Shown piece after piece: positions 6,577 to 10,037 of a stretch of 10,037 nt of DNA. The notes beneath the pieces are model-generated. The model saw only the letters and a list, made by a program, of their open reading frames with translations. It was not told where the DNA came from and searched no databases. Positions within the stretch are counted from its first letter, which is position 1; every line of letters begins with the position of its first letter. Origin of the DNA: Alistipes sp. (GTDB taxonomy: Bacteria; Bacteroidota; Bacteroidia; Bacteroidales; Rikenellaceae); contig JAFYOF010000189.1 in the NCBI GenBank assembly GCA_017560305.1, forward strand, positions 1 through 10,037, read 5' to 3'. Position numbers and translations under genes: made by a program.

Positions 6577-6607
6577 CAAAGTTAGAGAAAATTTAGCATA
6601 TTACCAA
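6577..6607 (-). promoter_or_regulatory. Promoter of the methylase gene
   Basis: The minus strand shows TTGG (6604-6607), 19 bp, then TAACTTTG (6577-6584), a full match to TAnnTTTG. The leader to the methylase ATG is about 84 nt and contains an AGGAG (6520-6527 region) placed too far upstream to serve the annotated start. Confidence 0.6.
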
Positions 6608-6615
6608 GTGTGTAA

Positions 6616-6653
6616 ACACAAAAAAAAAGAGAAGAACTCTCGTTCTTCCCTTT
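6616..6653 (-). terminator. Intrinsic terminator downstream of tRNA-Lys (island-borne)
   Basis: GAAGAAC (6631-6637) and GTTCTTC (6642-6648) form a 7-bp stem with a 4-nt loop, extended by further G-C and A-T pairs beyond one mismatch; on the minus strand it is followed by CTC then a run of nine T. It lies immediately 3' of the tRNA and inside the island, so it replaces the displaced terminator at 4151-4185 and insulates tRNA transcription from the methylase promoter. Confidence 0.8.
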
Positions 6654-6654
6654 C

Positions 6655-6669
6655 TGTACCCCCTCAGGG
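6655..6669. repeat. Proximal direct repeat (att-like, within the tRNA-Lys 3' end)
   Basis: Identical to 4186-4200 over 15 bp. It covers tRNA positions 61-73 (3' T-stem strand, 3' acceptor strand, discriminator A) plus two downstream bases, the usual location of attachment cores for tRNA-targeting integrases. Confidence 0.75.
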
Positions 6670-6729
6670 GCTCGAACCCTGGACCCCAACATTAAGAGTG
6701 TCGTGCTCTACCAACTGAGCTAAAGAGGC
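6657..6729 (-). tRNA. tRNA-Lys (anticodon CTT)
   Basis: A 73-nt cloverleaf can be drawn fully. The acceptor stem is GCCTCTT with AGGGGGT, containing several wobbles including G1-U72; D-stem GCTC/GAGC; anticodon stem CGACA/TGTTG; anticodon loop CTCTTAA with CTT at positions 34-36; variable loop GGGTC; T-arm CAGGG, TTCGAGC, CCCTG. The discriminator is A and CCA is not encoded (the next bases are CAG). It decodes AAG. Its 3' end is the insertion site of the R-M island, yet the gene stays intact because the element supplies an identical 3' end. Confidence 0.95.
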
Positions 6730-6752
6730 ATCAATCATTCAGATTGCTGGTG

Positions 6753-6784
6753 CAAAGATAGCGCAGATTTTCTTTTTCTGCAAA
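6753..6784 (-). promoter_or_regulatory. Promoter of tRNA-Lys
   Basis: On the minus strand TTTG (6781-6784), exactly 20 bp, then TATCTTTG (6753-6760), a full match to the Bacteroidota -33/-7 consensus. Predicted start is about 17 nt before the tRNA 5' end. This is the best promoter in the window. Confidence 0.8.
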
Positions 6785-6789
6785 TTTTT

Positions 6790-6822
6790 GGGCGAAATTC
6801 ATTAAAATTTCTTCTTTCGCCC
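6790..6822. repeat. 8-bp inverted repeat downstream of the GH2-like gene
   Basis: GGGCGAAA (6790-6797) and TTTCGCCC (6815-6822) pair perfectly around a 17-nt AT-rich loop. It sits 28 nt beyond the GH2-like stop codon and could end that transcript, but on the minus strand it is followed by A and not T, so it is not a standard intrinsic terminator. Confidence 0.5.
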
Positions 6823-6849
6823 CCTCGCTAACCCTCTGCACCAAAGCAT

Positions 6850-8178
6850 TTAATCGCTGTTCCACTCGCCCGCAGCGTCGATGTAGACCACTGGGCGCTT
6901 CGCCTCCCACTTCTTCAGGTGAAGGTAACTCTCATAGAGGTTTATGCCGTTTGACGACTCCTCTGCCATAATGTAGCCAATCACCGATGCGTGTCCGCGT
7001 GTGGTGCGGTATGAGGTCTCGACTCTGTCGAGGTAAGCATTCTTCCAGCGTGGGTCGTTCGATGGGTTGCCACCCACCTGACGCGACAATCCGCTCTTGC
7101 TAGAGTTGATAGGTACCTGCGCGATGACATACATACCCAGCGAGTCGCACATACGATATACATTCTGCGGTACGGCGCCCATCTTGAAGCGCAAGGCGTT
7201 GTATTTCAGCACGCGAGCGGCGATGATATCCTTGTCTGTAACGGTCAGCGGGTCGAAATCGCGGTAGAACAACTCGGTCTGGATGCCGTTGATGTAGAAG
7301 TTGCCCTCCTTGTCGGACTCCACCGTGCGGAAGCCAATCATATGCGACTGATACTCCACATTGCGACCCTCCACCTGTGTGCGGATGTTGAGGCGGTAGC
7401 GCACTGGCATCTCGGCGCACCAGGTCAGGGCGTAAGGGATTTGTGCTGCAAATTTGATGGTATCCTCGCCACGCATACCGATGGTGATGTCGCGGTGACC
7501 GTAGGTGACAACCGTAGTGTCGGGAGCAACCAACTCATAGTGGATGCGTGCCTTTTTAGGGTTGAGCGACTCGGTCTTTACGACGATGCCCAAATCAACA
7601 TTTGCCCACTCGCTCTTCATATCGACACGGGTGTTGTGCAACACCTCGCGCACACGAATCATTGGCTGCGACATAACGAACACCTCGCCGATGTGGACAT
7701 CGGTCTTGTCGTTGAAGCACTCCAGCTTGCGGCTTGGGTGGTCCTTCAGTACGCGGATTGAGATGGTGTTGAGGTCCTCCTTCGACGCCTTGGTCACATT
7801 GAACTCGGCGGGAGCGAAGGCGTTGGCTGAGTAGCCCACCTTCTGACCATTGATAATCACCTCATAAGCACCCGATGCCTCGTCGACATAGAGTATCGCC
7901 ATGCGGCTTAGCCACACAAACGGAATGACATACTTCGATGTAAACACCACAGCATCAGCCTCCTCGGTGCGTGTCCACTCCTTCACGGGGCGCACAAACT
8001 TCGAAGCCACCATACCTGCGCCCAGCGCCTGCGCCTCCTCGGCAGTAGGGTAGGGCACAACCTTCGTGCGGGCCTTCTCACGGCCGAGCGAGATGTACTC
8101 TGGTGAGTCGTACTCCTGTCCGCAAAGCAGGTTTGCCGTTAGGGTCAGGAGCGCTATGATTGAGAAAAATCTTTTCAT
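6850..8178 (-). CDS. Secreted GH2-like protein with incomplete catalytic barrel
   Basis: A 442-residue exported protein. The start is placed at MKRFFSIIALLTLTANLLCGQ, a clear signal peptide with cleavage near residue 20; the open frame extends 42 codons further upstream, but that part crosses the promoter and is not protein-like. Domains: sugar-binding jelly roll (about 55-170), Ig-like middle domain (about 172-285, ending IGFRTVE) and the start of a GH2 TIM barrel (about 292-442) with YINGIQ, YNALRFK, MCDSLGMYVIAQ and GHASVIGYIMAEESSNG. E407 aligns with the GH2 acid/base Glu, although the usual preceding Asn is Glu (E406). The protein ends 35 residues later, before the region that carries the nucleophile Glu. 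Hydrolysis is therefore doubtful; carbohydrate binding or a degenerate enzyme is more likely. No remaining coding sequence is visible downstream. Confidence 0.75.
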   Translation of the reverse strand: MKRFFSIIALLTLTANLLCGQEYDSPEYISLGREKARTKVVPYPTAEEAQALGAGMVASKFVRPVKEWTRTEEADAVVFTSKYVIPFVWLSRMAILYVDEASGAYEVIINGQKVGYSANAFAPAEFNVTKASKEDLNTISIRVLKDHPSRKLECFNDKTDVHIGEVFVMSQPMIRVREVLHNTRVDMKSEWANVDLGIVVKTESLNPKKARIHYELVAPDTTVVTYGHRDITIGMRGEDTIKFAAQIPYALTWCAEMPVRYRLNIRTQVEGRNVEYQSHMIGFRTVESDKEGNFYINGIQTELFYRDFDPLTVTDKDIIAARVLKYNALRFKMGAVPQNVYRMCDSLGMYVIAQVPINSSKSGLSRQVGGNPSNDPRWKNAYLDRVETSYRTTRGHASVIGYIMAEESSNGINLYESYLHLKKWEAKRPVVYIDAAGEWNSD

Positions 8179-8195
8179 ATCTTGGTTATAATTGC

Positions 8196-8203
8196 TATAT
8201 TTG
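8196..8203 (+). promoter_or_regulatory. -7 element for the HsdR_N-domain gene
   Basis: TATATTTG on the plus strand is a full match to TAnnTTTG, 33 nt upstream of the ATG at 8237. No clear TTTG at -33. It is 5 bp from the oppositely oriented -7 element of the GH2-like gene. Confidence 0.5.
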
Positions 8204-8208
8204 TCGGT

Positions 8209-8216
8209 CAAAGTTA
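8209..8216 (-). promoter_or_regulatory. -7 element for the GH2-like gene
   Basis: The minus strand reads TAACTTTG, a full match to TAnnTTTG, about 30 nt upstream of the GH2-like ATG. The upstream DNA is AT-rich without a clear TTTG. Confidence 0.55.
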
Positions 8217-8236
8217 CGAAAATTTTTATTTCTACG

Positions 8237-8698
8237 ATGAATAAACCGCCAAAACTCAACTTTCCGCGCATAAATTTGCACGCTGTGGAGGATAAAGGAC
8301 GCACGCTGGTCTTCGACAGGGTGCGCTCGACCTATGTCGTGCTGACTCCCGAGGAGTGGGTGCGCCGTCACTTGGTGGAGTTTCTCATCTCACACTGCAA
8401 GGCCCCTCTGCGCTGCATCGTCGAGGAGTATCCCATCCCGCTGAACAGTATGGCTCAGCGTGCCGATGTGGTTGTGCTGGGCGCTGACGCCAGGCCGCTG
8501 CTCATTGCCGAGTGCAAGTCGGTGGATGTTGATTTCTCGTCGGAGGGTGTCCGCTCGGAGGTATTCTCGCAGGTGTCACGCTACAATGCCGTGCTGGGCG
8601 CTCGTTATGTCGTGATGACCAACGGTCTGCAACACTTCTGCTTTGAGCATACTACATCGGGTTACACCCCGATGGCATCATTCCCCGTGCTGGGTTAG
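8237..8698 (+). CDS. Stand-alone HsdR N-terminal-domain protein (PD-(D/E)XK nuclease-like)
   Basis: A 153-residue protein starting MNKPPKLNFPRINLHAVED; the upstream in-frame Met at 8192 is rejected because it would place the coding start over the promoter. Features: VLTPEEWVRRHLVEFLI (35-51), D77 in RADVVV, the ECK motif at 92-94 (IAECKSVDV) and SQVSRYN (111-117), ending in the TNG motif (128-130). This is the whole HSDR_N_2 domain (PF13588-like) and nothing else; the translocase part of type I HsdR is absent and no HsdM or HsdS is nearby. Such single-domain proteins are common in Bacteroidota and have no established function. It is divergent from the GH2-like gene and its stop codon is 1 nt from the end of the convergent LytTR gene. 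It is typical chromosomal sequence in base composition, unlike the R-M island. Confidence 0.88.
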   Translation: MNKPPKLNFPRINLHAVEDKGRTLVFDRVRSTYVVLTPEEWVRRHLVEFLISHCKAPLRCIVEEYPIPLNSMAQRADVVVLGADARPLLIAECKSVDVDFSSEGVRSEVFSQVSRYNAVLGARYVVMTNGLQHFCFEHTTSGYTPMASFPVLG

Positions 8699-8699
8699 C

Positions 8700-9449
8700 C
8701 TACTTCTTGCTTGCCAGATAGTCGCGGAACGCCTCGCGGTAGTTCAGGCTCACGGGCACATAATCACCATTGTCAAGATAGATTTTTCCGCGTGTGTAAC
8801 TTGTTACTCGCGAGAGGTTTACTATGTAGGAGCGGTGCACTCGCATAAAGTTTGCCGAAGGCAATGCCGACTCCATATTCTTCAGGCGGTAGAGCGTTGT
8901 GAGTGTTGAGCCGTCGTTCAGGTGCAGGCGCACATACTCGCCCACGCTCTCGGCGTAGATGATGGTGTTGTACTTCACCAGCGTCACCTTGTAGTCGGCC
9001 TTGATTGATATGTAGTCGCACTCCTTCTCGTGATTCTCGCCCGAAGACTCAATCTCGCTCTCGGGTGAGAGTTTCTCGCGGCGCATCTTGTAGAGTTCGT
9101 TCAGTGAATTTGCCTTTTCGATTGCTCGCTTGAAGTCCTCGAATGGGAATGGCTTGAGCAGGTAGTCCACCGCGTCAAGTCGGTAGCCCTCGATGGCGTA
9201 CTCCGAGTAGGCGGTTGTGAAGATTACCATCGGCGCATCGTCGAGGCTGCGCACAAAGTCGAGTCCGTTCACATCGGGCATATTTATGTCGACAAACATC
9301 ACATCTATGCTTTCCTGCTCAAGCACCTGCTTTGCCTCGATGGCGTTGCTGCACATCACCACCAACTCGGCCTCCTCGATGCGGTCTATATAACTTTTTA
9401 TTTGACGCAGTGCCAGTGGCTCATCGTCAATTGCCATACATCTTATCAT
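8700..9449 (-). CDS. LytTR-family response regulator
   Basis: A 249-residue two-domain regulator. The receiver domain (1-115) has acidic residues D8 and D9, phosphoacceptor D54 (FVDINMPDVNG), T78/T79 and K99 (LLKPFPFEDF). A charged linker (about 118-145) leads to the LytTR DNA-binding domain (146-246) with YISIKADYK, IIYAESVGEYVRLHL and FMRVHRSYIVNL. The start overlaps the stop of the kinase gene (ATGA at 9446-9449), so the pair is translationally coupled and should form a cognate two-component system. Its targets cannot be read here. Its 3' end faces the HsdR_N gene with one base between stop codons and no room for a separate terminator. Confidence 0.95.
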   Translation of the reverse strand: MIRCMAIDDEPLALRQIKSYIDRIEEAELVVMCSNAIEAKQVLEQESIDVMFVDINMPDVNGLDFVRSLDDAPMVIFTTAYSEYAIEGYRLDAVDYLLKPFPFEDFKRAIEKANSLNELYKMRREKLSPESEIESSGENHEKECDYISIKADYKVTLVKYNTIIYAESVGEYVRLHLNDGSTLTTLYRLKNMESALPSANFMRVHRSYIVNLSRVTSYTRGKIYLDNGDYVPVSLNYREAFRDYLASKK

Positions 9450-10037
9450 TTCACAATCGGTATTGAGAGTTTAACAATGTATTCCGTTGGGTTCTTATCG
9501 TCAATGTCCAGCGTGTATTCATCTGGACCATAAATCAAATCCAGGCGCTTGCGCACATTCTTTAGTCCTACGCCGCCCGCAGTGACGAAGTGGTTTTCGT
9601 GGCGCGAGTTGCGTATCTCGGCGTGTGCGAAGTCGTTGTCGTAGCGCAGTTTGATGTGCACGAATGAGGGTCGGTTGTAACTCACGCCGTGCTTGAAACT
9701 GTTTTCCACAAAGACAATCAGCACCAGCGGAGGCACCTTGCCGCCCAGCGGGATGTCGCCCTCGCATTCAAACTTAATGTCCACCGCCTCGGTGTAGCGT
9801 ATGCGCATCAGGGCTATGTAGTGCTCGATGAAGTGCTCATCGTTGTGGATGTCGGTCACCTGATTCTCGGTGTCGTAGAGCACATATCGCATCATCTTCG
9901 AGAGCTCAATCACCGACCTCTTAGCCTCCTCGGTGTCGATGTCTATGAGGGCGTGGATGTTGTTGAGCGTGTTCATAAAGAAGTGGGGGTTGATCTGGTA
10001 CTTCAGCGCCGCCATCTCGGTTTGCAGGCTCTGATGC
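9446..10037 (-). CDS. Sensor histidine kinase, PF06580/LytS-YehU type (5' partial)
   Basis: The C-terminal kinase part of a sensor kinase. The frame stays open to the window edge; the first residues seen (HQSLQTEMAALK) are the helix before the phosphoacceptor motif, so the Met at 10015 is internal and not the start. The His_kinase motif KYQINPHFFMNTLNNIHAL contains the phosphoacceptor His in NPHFF. The ATPase region follows with PPLVLIVFVENSFKHG (N box) and GGVGLKNVRKRLDLIYG (G box). The sensor domain, normally membrane-spanning or a periplasmic repeat in this family, lies outside the window, so the stimulus is unknown. It phosphorylates the LytTR regulator encoded 4 nt in overlap downstream. 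Confidence 0.93.
   Translation of the reverse strand, partial: HQSLQTEMAALKYQINPHFFMNTLNNIHALIDIDTEEAKRSVIELSKMMRYVLYDTENQVTDIHNDEHFIEHYIALMRIRYTEAVDIKFECEGDIPLGGKVPPLVLIVFVENSFKHGVSYNRPSFVHIKLRYDNDFAHAEIRNSRHENHFVTAGGVGLKNVRKRLDLIYGPDEYTLDIDDKNPTEYIVKLSIPIVK

Larger units (their letters stand above)
4186..6669. mobile_element. Small integrase-less genomic island with a type II R-M system, inserted at the tRNA-Lys 3' end
   Basis: The island is delimited by two identical 15-bp direct repeats (4186-4200 and 6655-6669). The right copy is the 3' end of the intact tRNA-Lys gene; the left copy is a stranded duplicate with no tRNA body beside it. The DNA between them is visibly richer in A and T than the flanking operons and uses A/T-ending codons, a sign of transfer. 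Contents in minus-strand order are a terminator, the C5-methylase, a structured intergenic stretch, the nuclease and about 160 bp of AT-rich DNA with no gene. There is no integrase, transposase or relaxase, so mobility would require an enzyme acting in trans, or the element is a decayed remnant. Confidence 0.7.

Noticed and set aside
6095..6718. Plus-strand frame of 207 codons
   Set aside because: It runs antisense through the methylase and the tRNA-Lys gene and has no recognisable motifs.
8179..8304. N-terminal extension of the GH2-like gene to the far upstream Met
   Set aside because: It would precede a clear signal peptide and cover the -7 element, so the start at 8178 is preferred.
8237..8698. 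Type I restriction subunit as part of a defence island
   Set aside because: Only the N-terminal nuclease-like domain is present, with no translocase, HsdM or HsdS. Single-domain versions are ordinary chromosomal genes in Bacteroidota.
1..10037. CRISPR array or insertion sequence
   Set aside because: No regularly spaced direct repeats and no transposase frame are visible on either strand.

Overview
The window looks like chromosome of a fairly GC-rich gut-type member of the Bacteroidales; Alistipes/Rikenellaceae is my best guess, from general impression and not from a diagnostic gene. Support comes from several good matches to the Bacteroidota promoter signature (TTTG, about 20 bp, TAnnTTTG), from family choice (paired short chromate transporters, a U32/DUF3656 protein, a stand-alone HsdR_N-domain protein, a LytTR regulator with a PF06580 kinase) and from secreted GH2-type and beta-helix-like proteins.

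Layout. 1-114: the last 37 codons of a plus-strand gene, running 34 bp into the end of a convergent operon. 3903-81 (minus): a tight four-gene operon of a U32 protein (RlhA-like), a class I SAM methyltransferase of the RlmI/RlmK type and two half-size ChrA-type transporters; the last two junctions are ATGA stop/start overlaps. 3904-4185: no gene, but four hairpins in a row. 4186-6669: an AT-rich island carrying a type II restriction-modification pair (C5-cytosine methylase and a PD-(D/E)XK-like nuclease), bounded by a 15-bp direct repeat that is the 3' end of tRNA-Lys(CTT). The intact tRNA lies at 6657-6729. 6850-8178 (minus): a secreted GH2-like protein that stops halfway through its catalytic barrel. 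8237-8698 (plus): an HsdR_N-domain protein, divergent from the GH2-like gene. 10037-8700 (minus): a LytTR response regulator and its partial histidine kinase, overlapping by ATGA.

How the genes relate. The operon probably couples two 23S rRNA modification enzymes with an anion transporter of uncertain physiological substrate. The R-M pair is best read as a small integrase-less island inserted at the tRNA 3' end: the tRNA 3' end is rebuilt by the element, which brings its own terminator, while the displaced original terminator sits beyond the distal repeat.

The most unusual stretch is 5213-5343, between methylase and nuclease. It holds a 96-bp interrupted inverted repeat (two 10-bp perfect arms), a possible pseudoknot and a 33-codon ORF for a hydrophobic peptide. 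A hairpin terminator then follows before the nuclease gene. It could be a structured RNA, a type I toxin-like locus or a control element for nuclease expression; the sequence alone does not decide.
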